From Thiohalocapsa marina (GTDB taxonomy: Bacteria; Pseudomonadota; Gammaproteobacteria; Chromatiales; Chromatiaceae), in assembly GCF_008632335.1 (NCBI RefSeq), contig NZ_VWXX01000011.1, positions 1-64,000 of the forward strand: a stretch of 64,000 nucleotides of DNA. Direction: 5' to 3'. Made by a program: the position numbers and the translations under genes. Below are positions 55,202-63,542 of this stretch, piece by piece. Below the pieces are notes generated by a model. It was given only the letters and a program-made list of their open reading frames with translations, was not told the origin of the DNA and made no database searches. Numbering within the stretch: the first letter of the stretch is position 1; each line of letters opens with the position of its first letter.

Positions 55202-57286
55202 ATGACCTACTACATCAAGAACCGAGAATATCTTCTCGTTGCGGAAACGCCTGCCTATATTCTTTTTAAGCCCGTTACGCAAACTCAAGAAAGCGATTGG
55301 CGTAATTTTCTCATCGAATTGTCGAGTTTGGACTATCGTTGCCATTTTCCACTCGCTTGGAATGGCGTCAGACTGGCAGATGGCAGAAAACTTAAAGATC
55401 TACGAAAGGCAGATCCAAATGCTGAGAAATGGATTATTAATTTCTTAACCAAAAATCCGGGAATTTTATCACAAAACAAAAAGGAGCAAGAAATTTGCGA
55501 TCATTTATCAATTTTATGGGCAGAGAGGAAAAAAGCACTACTTTCGGATGCGGAACAAGCCTGTCACTCCTTTCTCTCGAAGAAGCTGAACATAAATCAT
55601 TACCGTATTTTATGGCATACGCCTCTATCCCAGTTTATCAATACCGAAAATGGAAAAGGTGTTGATAAATCTCAAATAGCAACTCTCTTATTGATAAATA
55701 AGGACTACGACGCGACTGTCGAGGCCGCAGTAGTGCCTTCAAATTTCGACAAGACTGCCCTAGCTTGTTTGAGGAACTTGATACCTGTTGTTTATCAGTC
55801 GGACATAACAGACAGTCAGTCATGGCAACATCTTCTTACATTGGTCGCAAAAGCAGGCCAAAGGAGCAAGGAGAAAACAATTATCAATGAGCCAGAATTT
55901 CGGACAAAACAGCATTTCGAAGAGAGTCTAAAGAGGCATATGCTCAACCCATATTTTGATAACACCCGGTCCAGAATGGAGATCGTCATGAGGCTGACAG
56001 ATGCCGGTAAACTGTATTCCTTGGCAAATGATTTGGAACTATCAGATATAACTGATGCGCGCACGAAGATGCGAATTGGAGAGTTCAAACGTGAACAGAT
56101 TGATTTGATGAATGAGTCTCGAAATCCGCTTGCCGGCTTTTATTTTCTACATGAATTCTCAATGGCGGCGATGATTAAAGACCCACCGGGTATCGCAGGA
56201 AAATATGATGCTTTATCTGATAATCTTCACCTTCGATTACGAAATCTTGCTGTATCTAAGATCGCTGCAAATCACGAAGAAGGTTTCGAAAACTGGCGCA
56301 AAGGGCAGGACCAGGAATTCGTAAAACGAGGTATCGAGATTGAGAAGGAACGGATTTTCCAGGACAGTGTAAAAAAAAGCAAACATTTTAACGATTACTT
56401 CCGTAAATCTCCAGTCGATCTAATGATTCTTGACCCCAAGGGTGAGCCAGTTGTTGCGGTTGAGTTCGACGGTCAATTACATCAAAAAAAGAAACAGCAG
56501 GACAAGGATCGGTTAAAAGAAATGGCATTGTTTCAACTTGACATCCCCTTGATTCGTATTAGTTCAGATTTTCCCATTCGACCTACAGATCTATATCGTT
56601 CAAAGAAAAAAAATCGAGCGTCAGGGAAACGGATTCAAGAAACCAAAGAGTTTGTTTCCTATATATTCGATTACTTTCTAACGTCAAGGATTAGAAAAAA
56701 TGAACTTGAATCATTTAAGCTTTATGTGGACGAGAATTTGGATAGCTTGGTGCTCGATGAACGAAATAGACAGCCGCAAAAAATGGATCGGGAGTTTGAA
56801 AGTAAACTTTACAAGCTTGACAATCATGAGCTACTTACATCTCAAAAGCAAGTTCATAGCTTTCTTTCGAGAGATAATTCGAGCCAGGAAGAGTTCGAAG
56901 AGCTCATAAGAACTGGCCAAGAAGTTCTTTTCGAATACAACATCAAGGTTCACTCTCCGGAATTGATAATAGAGGAAGTCGGTGAAAGAAACCGGGAAAA
57001 GTCGACTTGGTTGAGGGAGCAGTTAAAATCGAAGTCTCTTGATTTTGAGCTGAAATTTGAGGTTGATAATAAAAGACGATCAAACTATTGTACCGGATGG
57101 GTTGTTTTATACGAAAAGGGAGCCCCACTTGAATTTCAGGACCAAGCGTTCCCCAGTGTTGCTGTTCCTAGGGTTGGTGGTTCTTGGTTGATGTTTATTC
57201 CAAGCAGCAGCCAGTTTATTTCCGAATTTTTGGTTTCCCGATTACTTAGCCAGATTTATGAATGGTTAAAAAATTCCGAACGGTGA
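55202..57286 (+). CDS. Large protein with DUF2726-like PD-(D/E)XK nuclease domain
   Basis: 694 residues, strongly AT-rich. The recognisable part is central (about 395-455): D406 in SPVDLMIL, then E421-F-D423-G in VVAVEFDGQLH427, then QQDKDRLKEMALFQLDIPLIRI, the D...E-x-D-G..H...D..K pattern of the DUF2726/Vsr-like restriction-endonuclease fold. The N-terminal about 390 and C-terminal about 220 residues match nothing I know; the former is mostly helical with many Lys/Glu. Position in the island suggests a nuclease effector acting with or beside the type I system; this is inference. Confidence 0.7.
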   Translation: MTYYIKNREYLLVAETPAYILFKPVTQTQESDWRNFLIELSSLDYRCHFPLAWNGVRLADGRKLKDLRKADPNAEKWIINFLTKNPGILSQNKKEQEICDHLSILWAERKKALLSDAEQACHSFLSKKLNINHYRILWHTPLSQFINTENGKGVDKSQIATLLLINKDYDATVEAAVVPSNFDKTALACLRNLIPVVYQSDITDSQSWQHLLTLVAKAGQRSKEKTIINEPEFRTKQHFEESLKRHMLNPYFDNTRSRMEIVMRLTDAGKLYSLANDLELSDITDARTKMRIGEFKREQIDLMNESRNPLAGFYFLHEFSMAAMIKDPPGIAGKYDALSDNLHLRLRNLAVSKIAANHEEGFENWRKGQDQEFVKRGIEIEKERIFQDSVKKSKHFNDYFRKSPVDLMILDPKGEPVVAVEFDGQLHQKKKQQDKDRLKEMALFQLDIPLIRISSDFPIRPTDLYRSKKKNRASGKRIQETKEFVSYIFDYFLTSRIRKNELESFKLYVDENLDSLVLDERNRQPQKMDREFESKLYKLDNHELLTSQKQVHSFLSRDNSSQEEFEELIRTGQEVLFEYNIKVHSPELIIEEVGERNREKSTWLREQLKSKSLDFELKFEVDNKRRSNYCTGWVVLYEKGAPLEFQDQAFPSVAVPRVGGSWLMFIPSSSQFISEFLVSRLLSQIYEWLKNSER

Positions 57287-57800
57287 TTGGTTTTACTTCA
57301 GCCACTAAACATGCAACGACACGGTATGCAATACGATGGGGTTCTTCGCATCGCGACAAAAGTTCACGCGTGTGATCATACAGTTGGGGAACAAGGTCGA
57401 ATAGTCCTCTACTGTGGTAAAGATGGTCGCGCGCACGGACTAGGTCATTCGGGGAGATCTGAGACAGCAGGCGGCACGGGAAAAGCGGTCGATCAACAAA
57501 AACCCCCAGTCGGCGCCGCAGTAAGCCAGGTGCCGCGGTGCCCGACCGTCGCACTCACAGTGGCGAGGCGCGCGGTCAGCAGCTGGACGGCTTGCGATTC
57601 ACCAAAACCGTATGTTATCCCTCCCCCGGTTAGCGTTTCAATTGCTCGATGACCTCATCTTGAACACGGGAGATGGGCAGCTGGTTAAAGCGGGATCACG
57701 GAGTGTCCCGGCATAATAAAAAACCAATGGCTCGCAAGATAACTTGAAACACTCTTAGCGGTGAACGGCGATTTATGTATTTGTAAAAAGAGAATAAATC
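57287..57800. other. Intergenic region between the two island nucleases
   Basis: 514 bp without a supported gene. The composition changes to GC-rich between about 57440 and 57600 and then returns to AT-rich, so a short foreign or older piece may be embedded. The open frames on both strands here lack ribosome sites and recognisable sequence. The 60 bp before 57801 is A/T-rich and probably carries the promoter of the next gene, with AGAGA as a weak ribosome site. Confidence 0.4.
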
Positions 57801-60194
57801 ATGTGGATATTCATCGATTGCGAAACTACTGCTTTAAACACTAACAGCGATCACGTTGTGCAGGTTGCATGGATTCTTGCTTCATATGATCAAAAAATAA
57901 AAGCAAAAGACAGCTATATTACACAACCAAATGGCTTTACGATTCCAAACAGCGCCGCAAGAATTCACGGCATTACTACACAAAAAGCGCGTGCTGAGGG
58001 CCGCCCCCTCAACTATGTCCTATCTCAATTACTGCGTGTAGCAGATCAGGCGCATTCGGTAATAGGGCACAACGTTTCATTCGACATAGCAATGCTAGAG
58101 GAAGCTTACCGGAAGGTGGATATCACTTCTCCGTTTAGCAGTAAAACAAGCATTTGCACAATGAAGGCATCGACGAACTGGTGCGCAATAAAAAAAAGAG
58201 GATTTTCAAAAGGCTATAAGTGGCCAACACTCGAAGAACTTCATAAAAAACTCTTTGGTTCCGGCTTCCATGGTGCTCACGATGCACGAGCGGATGTCAA
58301 CGCATGTATGAACTGCTTCTTCGAACTATTGCGAAGAAGAATAATCATCGGCTGGGACAATAAACAAGGGTTTCCAAATGATGAGCTAGCAAACAGGGAT
58401 CAAGTCTTACTGGAGGCAATAAATGTTAAAGAAAAACAAGTTTTCTTGTTGAAGGATGAAGACTATTCTTCATTTGGTCAGGACTTGATAGAGACATGCA
58501 GTAAAGTATGTGTTACGACGCGTAAATACTTCGATCAAATTTTTACCGAGCCGCACGTCTGGGCAAAGATGCTTACTCAAGAGATCGATTCTTTCGGTCA
58601 AGATTTTATTACTATCCAATGTCACATAGCATATCTCGTCTTATTCAGATGTAAAAATTCGCCGGCGATAGTATCCGGAAATATCGACCTGAACGTTAAA
58701 GACTTGAATGATGATTGGGGTGAAGACCTCATCGAGCTGATGATTAGGATTGGTTACCATACCCTCGGTCTCGGCGCTCAATTCGATTCCTCAAAAGACT
58801 TTCTCAAATTCATTGTTTACCTGAATTCTTCGGATTGCCTTTCCTCAACAACTAATGATCGTGGTGGTGGCGAAAAAACGCTTGATATGGGCGAACTGCG
58901 GCGGGCTGCGTCAGACCCATCGACTGATACTGATGTTTTATCTTTTTTTGCGAACTCTGCTGATATGCATTTAGCCAAATGTTTGGCAGAAAATCCCGCA
59001 ACTCCAGAGGATGCAATTGCGTTATTGCTTGAGAGCGAGCATCGGCAAGAGCTATTACCTTCATTGCTCCAACATAGGAATTGTCCATCATTTTGCTTAG
59101 AAGATGTGTGCAATGAGATTGCTTCGGATGTCTTCTTCAATGGCAATGAAGAAGTTGTCAAATCTCAAAATCTTGTTGACCAAGTTCTGGTTCCTTTGGC
59201 GAGCAACGCTAGTTTAGATACAGAATATTTGGGGATTTTGTTTCTGCAATGGAATGCGTATAAAAAAGTGATGAAAGCGTTGGAGCGTAACCCACGCTTT
59301 ACCAATTTAGTTAAAAACGCTGCATTTGATATCTTCGAGGAAGTAGAAACGGCGCGGTATTACGCATCCTCGAGTCTAGCATCTGCCATTGTTTTAGCCC
59401 ATTTAGCTGAGCACAATGTCATTGAAGTCCGCATGCTTGTTTTGAAAAATGCACGTACCCCGTTAAGAGTGCTTTTCACCTTGGCACATGATCGGTCGCT
59501 TGCAGTCCGCCTGGCGTTAGCTGAAAAAGAAACTGTTAGCCTGGAAATATTGGCCAAGTTGGCTTGCGACACATCTGTCGATGTTCGAGTTGCAGTCGTA
59601 CGGAATTCTGCGGCTACCGAGGATATATTGTGTCGATTAGCCGTTGATGCTGATTTAGATGTACGTTTGGCAGTAGCTAATGTTGAGATGTTAAGCACTG
59701 GTATTGGGGCTATCTTGGTTAAGGATCGAACAGAGGAAATACGTTTATGTCTGGCAAGAAGGAGCAACTTGGACTCTCGGTTCTTCGGCGCCCTCGCAGC
59801 CGATCTATGTGAGGTGGTTCGTGTCGCCTTGGCGGAACGGAACGATTTAGGAGAGGTGATGATGTGTGGCTTGGCAAGCGACGACTCTGATCGCGTAAAG
59901 CTAGCCCTCGTTAAAAACAGTTCTGCAACTCCCAGAGTTATTGACGCAGTTGCATGCTTGTCGGAAGATTTCAACTTGCCTTTAGCCATAGCTCTTGCGC
60001 GTAGCGTGCATGCTAATACTGCACTATTTAAGAAAATGGCGAAGTTTAATGACGAAAGAGTGCGGCTTAATATTGCTGTTCGTAAAGATTGTACGCATGA
60101 TGTATTAGCCGGGCTATTAGAAGATGAAAATGAGGAGATACGCAAGGCAGCAAAGTGGAATCTTGATAATTACGGCTGTCTAAAGACTAACTAG
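57801..60194 (+). CDS. DEDDh 3'-5' exonuclease fused to LRV-type repeats
   Basis: 797 residues. The first about 180 form a DnaQ-like exonuclease with all five catalytic residues: D6 and E8 (FIDCETT), D95 in GHNVSFD, and H160 with D165 in HDARADV. A linker domain (about 190-365) of unknown type follows. From about 370 to the end, and regularly from about 555, is an array of about 26-residue units of the form D-x-S-x-x-V-R-x-A-x-A-x-N...L-x-x-L-A, the pattern of leucine-rich-variant/HEAT-like repeats. Such solenoids bind protein or nucleic acid. The combination is unfamiliar to me. Strongly AT-rich. Confidence 0.82.
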   Translation: MWIFIDCETTALNTNSDHVVQVAWILASYDQKIKAKDSYITQPNGFTIPNSAARIHGITTQKARAEGRPLNYVLSQLLRVADQAHSVIGHNVSFDIAMLEEAYRKVDITSPFSSKTSICTMKASTNWCAIKKRGFSKGYKWPTLEELHKKLFGSGFHGAHDARADVNACMNCFFELLRRRIIIGWDNKQGFPNDELANRDQVLLEAINVKEKQVFLLKDEDYSSFGQDLIETCSKVCVTTRKYFDQIFTEPHVWAKMLTQEIDSFGQDFITIQCHIAYLVLFRCKNSPAIVSGNIDLNVKDLNDDWGEDLIELMIRIGYHTLGLGAQFDSSKDFLKFIVYLNSSDCLSSTTNDRGGGEKTLDMGELRRAASDPSTDTDVLSFFANSADMHLAKCLAENPATPEDAIALLLESEHRQELLPSLLQHRNCPSFCLEDVCNEIASDVFFNGNEEVVKSQNLVDQVLVPLASNASLDTEYLGILFLQWNAYKKVMKALERNPRFTNLVKNAAFDIFEEVETARYYASSSLASAIVLAHLAEHNVIEVRMLVLKNARTPLRVLFTLAHDRSLAVRLALAEKETVSLEILAKLACDTSVDVRVAVVRNSAATEDILCRLAVDADLDVRLAVANVEMLSTGIGAILVKDRTEEIRLCLARRSNLDSRFFGALAADLCEVVRVALAERNDLGEVMMCGLASDDSDRVKLALVKNSSATPRVIDAVACLSEDFNLPLAIALARSVHANTALFKKMAKFNDERVRLNIAVRKDCTHDVLAGLLEDENEEIRKAAKWNLDNYGCLKTN

Positions 60195-60551
60195 CTAATT
60201 TTGGCGTTACTTTTGTCGGTTTTTATGTCAGTAGTGCTAGATTAATAACGTTCGTCAATTGTAGAGGTGGTCCACCAATTTTGGCCTTTTTTTTCTTATC
60301 TTGCTCTCTTACCATGAATTACATGAGAATCATCAGAGGAGGCGAATGCATTTAAAATCTAAGTCCCAGTTTCCTTTGTAATGGCACATTTGTAGCCACT
60401 AGGGTTTCGTAAGTCGTGACACTCAATTCGAATGCACTGACGAGTCTAAGGTTCGGGATGTCGCGCGGATTTGTCTGCGACAATCTGCTCTCAGTTCTCG
60501 ACGCACCTAGTTGAGTGTTGCTTTTTCGTCTGTAGCATATATACTCGACAG
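60195..60551. other. Intergenic region at the right edge of the island
   Basis: 357 bp, AT-rich on the left and more balanced on the right; no gene seen. It holds a perfect palindrome GGTGG-T-CCACC (60268-60278) followed within 20 bp by eight T residues (terminator-like or operator). The 30 bp before the XRE gene contain TATATACT, a plausible -10. Confidence 0.45.
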
Positions 60552-60902
60552 ATGGCTTTCGCTGCTTACATCCGAGACTGTCGCGAGCGCTTGCGTCAGC
60601 AGGACCGGCGTTACAGCCTGCGGCAGACGGCGCAGCGGGTGGGCATGCAGCCGGCGTACCTCAGCAAGATCGAGCGTGGGGATTTTCCGCCACCTTCGGA
60701 GGAGAAGATTCGTCTCATCGCCGAGGACTTGGGCGAAGACTGCGACGTGCTGCTGGCGATGGCGGGCAAGGTATCGCAGGACTTGCAGGAGATCATCCGT
60801 GCCCGTCCAGCGCTGTTTGCCAAGCTGATTCGGGCGTTGAGGTCGGCGCCGGATGACAAGGTTGAGGAGATTGCCCGCGAGATTCGCGACGGTGAATGGT
60901 GA
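60552..60902 (+). CDS. XRE-family helix-turn-helix regulator
   Basis: A 116-residue protein. The N-terminal HTH_3 domain is clear: IRDCRERLRQQDRRYSLRQTAQRVGMQPAYLSKIERGDFPPPSEEKIRLIAEDLG (about 7-62). The C-terminal half (EDCDVLLAMAGKVSQDLQEIIRARPALFAKLIRALR) is the helical part seen in small regulators of restriction and toxin-antitoxin loci. I take the ATG giving MAFAAYI; the longer open frame upstream is unlikely. GC-rich again, so it may belong to the host segment rather than the island. Confidence 0.88.
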   Translation: MAFAAYIRDCRERLRQQDRRYSLRQTAQRVGMQPAYLSKIERGDFPPPSEEKIRLIAEDLGEDCDVLLAMAGKVSQDLQEIIRARPALFAKLIRALRSAPDDKVEEIAREIRDGEW

Positions 60903-61019
60903 TGCAGCCCAGCCGCTGCTTGAATATCGCAGTTGCCCTAGGTGTCGCATGTGTAGTCGACACTGATTAGCAGCGCCAGTCCTGGCCTGCCTTGGTGTTT
61001 TCATCCACGAGGAACCCGC

Positions 61020-62189
61020 ATGGTCAGTCTTCAGCAGGAGATGCTTCGCTTCAGTTTTCCCGAGGTGCATTCCGCTGCGGTGTGTGATGTTCGGTTCTGT
61101 CGCACGCTGCGCGTTCCTGACGACAACAACGCTTATCCGCTGCCGCCAGCGCTGGGGGTCTTCCCACTGCGGGCCGTTGATGACGTTGCGGACCGGCTGC
61201 CGGAGGCCTGGCACATCCATGGGGGTGTCTTCGTGCCGATGTACCAATCGGAGGCGCTGTGGATGCGGTTCCTGCCGCAGCCGGAGGTGGTCGAGCCGCC
61301 ACCGTATGTTCCGCCACCATCACCCATGTTCGACGTATTTGCATCCTGGGGGATCGATGCGAAGGAGATCGAAGAGTTACGGGAAATTTGGAGCCCCAAA
61401 GCTGCGGATGAGCGCCTTGAACGCCTTGAGCGCCGGGCGTTGCGTGCGTTGCGGCGGTCGCAGAGTAGAGTGTCGGTGCCCTATCCGTTCGCGATCAAGG
61501 TGGCGACGGGCAAGATCAACGCAATCTCCGGTCTGCCCTGGCAGATGGAGCTGTGCTCGGACCCGCAGGATTATCTGGTGGTGCCCAATCAGCCCTGGTT
61601 CGATGGATACAACGTGGCCAAGGGTCTGGTGCGTCAGTTTGTCGCCACGCCGTTCGGCTCCGGGCATAGTGTCGAGCAGCAACTGACTGGCGCGGTCGAG
61701 CACGGGGGGCTGCAGATCGCGGTCTATCCCATGAAGGCTGATGTCTACGCGGCTTATCGGGAGCAGTACCTGCGGAAAGGTAAGCTGCGGTCGATGGCGG
61801 CGGTGACCGAAGAGATGGAGCTGTCGGTCGGAGGGCTTATCCGTCAGGACATCTACCAGGACCCGTTCGGCATCGATGCCTGGGACCAGGGTCAGGTGCA
61901 ACGCTGTTTCGTGCATTTGCTGAACTCAGAGCAGTATCAGGCGGTGACAGGTGAGCGCTCGCCACGGGCGCCGTTTCGGGCGCAGGACTATGCGAAGGCT
62001 GGGCTGCCGTGGTTTCACTACTACAGCGATGATCCGGTCATCGGTGGGGCGGCGGCGCTAGCCAAGGTGCAGAGCGTGGCGGCTGTGACGGCCACCCAGA
62101 CCGGCAAGCCGATGCCAGACAACGCGCCGCTCGGGCCGTTACCGGTGGAGATTCTGGGTGAGAAGCAGGTGCGCAGCGGGGAGTTCTAG
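61020..62189 (+). CDS. Conserved hypothetical protein
   Basis: A 389-residue soluble protein. The stretch AVTEEMELSVGGLIRQDIYQDPFGIDAWDQGQVQRCFVHLLNSEQYQAVTGE and the following PFRAQDYAKAGLPWFHYYSDD resemble a widely spread bacterial family of unknown function. Proline-rich segment near 90-105 (VVEPPPYVPPPSPMF). An AGGAA site precedes the ATG. Probably cytosolic; role unknown. Confidence 0.65.
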   Translation: MVSLQQEMLRFSFPEVHSAAVCDVRFCRTLRVPDDNNAYPLPPALGVFPLRAVDDVADRLPEAWHIHGGVFVPMYQSEALWMRFLPQPEVVEPPPYVPPPSPMFDVFASWGIDAKEIEELREIWSPKAADERLERLERRALRALRRSQSRVSVPYPFAIKVATGKINAISGLPWQMELCSDPQDYLVVPNQPWFDGYNVAKGLVRQFVATPFGSGHSVEQQLTGAVEHGGLQIAVYPMKADVYAAYREQYLRKGKLRSMAAVTEEMELSVGGLIRQDIYQDPFGIDAWDQGQVQRCFVHLLNSEQYQAVTGERSPRAPFRAQDYAKAGLPWFHYYSDDPVIGGAAALAKVQSVAAVTATQTGKPMPDNAPLGPLPVEILGEKQVRSGEF

Positions 62190-62244
62190 CGCTGTCGTTG
62201 CGCTGATCGATGTTGAACAAAAACAAAGTACAAGAGAGGTCGTC

Positions 62245-62532
62245 ATGCCATTAGTCTTCGTCGCGGTGATCGTCTACGGCATCGCGCAATTCATCGCCGC
62301 CTGGGCCGGGATCGAGTTGTATCTAGGACCGCTGTGGGCAGGTGCGGCCCTGCTGGTAGCGGTGTTCTTCCGATTCACCCTCCCTGTGACGCTCGGGGCC
62401 TTTTTTGGGGCGATGGATGTCTGGCAATGGCACTGGGCGCTTGCTGCCGTGTTTGCAGCACCAGGGCTGGTTTTTGTGGTGCCAGGGGTGATTTCTGGGT
62501 TCTTGCACAGGGGGGAAAACCAACTACGTTGA
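62245..62532 (+). CDS. Small membrane protein
   Basis: 95 residues with three to four hydrophobic segments (VFVAVIVYGIAQFIAAWAG, LWAGAALLVAVFFRFTL, WALAAVFAAPGLVFVVPGVISG). AGAGAGG lies 8 bp before the ATG. No family recognised; in an array of small genes between the unknown 61020 gene and a DUF805 gene. Confidence 0.6.
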   Translation: MPLVFVAVIVYGIAQFIAAWAGIELYLGPLWAGAALLVAVFFRFTLPVTLGAFFGAMDVWQWHWALAAVFAAPGLVFVVPGVISGFLHRGENQLR

Positions 62533-62596
62533 ATCGCGGTGGTTTGGGTTCTTGATGTGTCGAGTGGTTCTCCGGTCATCCAAGCAGGTGTGAAAC

Positions 62597-62914
62597 ATGA
62601 ATCTATTGAAGCCAACGGGTACGGCAGGTCGTCTTGAGTTTGTGATCACGTGGGTGATCTGCGTCATCGTCGCAGCGATCGCCTTTGGGGTGTTCGAGGA
62701 TGGAGCTCGCCATGTACAGGGTGAGCTGGGTGGTCTTTGGCTTGTTTGGTGGCTAGGGATGCTAGCAGCCTGGATTGGCATCGCCGCCGTGTTTCGTCGC
62801 GTGCGGGATATTGGCTGGGCGTGGGGGCACGGTTTCTGGCAGTTTGTGCCTTTACTCGGTTTTGTTTTCGTTGTCGTCTGCATGTTTATCCCATCCAGGC
62901 ATAAAGTGGGATAG
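62597..62914 (+). CDS. DUF805 family membrane protein
   Basis: 105 residues with three transmembrane segments; the WWLGMLAAWIGIAAVFRRVRDIGWAWGHGFWQFVPLLGFVF arrangement (a basic RRVRDIG loop between helices) matches DUF805 proteins such as YhaH. The function of the family is unknown. Confidence 0.8.
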   Translation: MNLLKPTGTAGRLEFVITWVICVIVAAIAFGVFEDGARHVQGELGGLWLVWWLGMLAAWIGIAAVFRRVRDIGWAWGHGFWQFVPLLGFVFVVVCMFIPSRHKVG

Positions 62915-62985
62915 GTGGTCGTTAGGCGGGGGTGGAATGAGCCCCGCAGCATTGCTTTTCACATGAACGCAGTCGGGAGGGCAGT

Positions 62986-63450
62986 ATGGGTGTTTTCGGT
63001 ACTCTTTTCGGTTTCGACCAGACCATGGGGGCGCAGAACGCGATCTTGGCTGAAACGGTGCTCGCGAAGGCGCCTGCACGTGAGCGTCAACGATTGGCCC
63101 GAGAGGTGGTCAAGATCATGCAGTCGGTAAGACCGATTTCCGCAGAAACGGCACTGGAAGAGTTGGATGAGGCGCCGGTGGTTGCACAACTCAATTTTGT
63201 TGCATTGGCGTGTGATCGCCTTGGGGTAGAGCCGCCGCTACCGAGGTTTGTTTGGACGCGGGTCAACAATCCTTTCTTGGTGGCGGATCAGGTTACCGAA
63301 AGGCATCTGTCGTCGGCTTTGAAGGTCATCAGTGGAAAAGCTCGTGCCGGTCAGCTCGCTTGGCAGGGACACGAGAAGCACTACGACTTTACTCGGCTGT
63401 ACGAAAACGGAGAGGTCTCTAAACGGACGTATAAAGACCCGTTTCCTTAG
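62986..63450 (+). CDS. Hypothetical protein
   Basis: 154 residues, soluble, not recognised. N-terminal helices (AILAETVLAKAPARERQRLAREVVKIMQ) and a C-terminal part ending KRTYKDPFP. It lies 71 bp after the DUF805 gene in the same direction, so the three small genes and 61020 may form one transcript. Confidence 0.6.
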   Translation: MGVFGTLFGFDQTMGAQNAILAETVLAKAPARERQRLAREVVKIMQSVRPISAETALEELDEAPVVAQLNFVALACDRLGVEPPLPRFVWTRVNNPFLVADQVTERHLSSALKVISGKARAGQLAWQGHEKHYDFTRLYENGEVSKRTYKDPFP

Positions 63451-63542
63451 GGCGTTGGTGCGGCGGTGACGGGCCGCCGCTACGCTGTCAGTCATGGCCG
63501 CTCGGCGGTGAATTGTCGTGGCTGACAAGCGCTTGGGATCGA

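Noticed and set aside
57246-57554. 102-codon minus-strand frame in the inter-nuclease gap
   Set aside because: It overlaps the end of the nuclease gene, has no ribosome site and no family resemblance; the region's mixed composition makes chance openness likely.
57600-57720. Possible transposon remnant in the GC-rich patch
   Set aside because: No terminal inverted repeats or transposase motifs could be found by eye.
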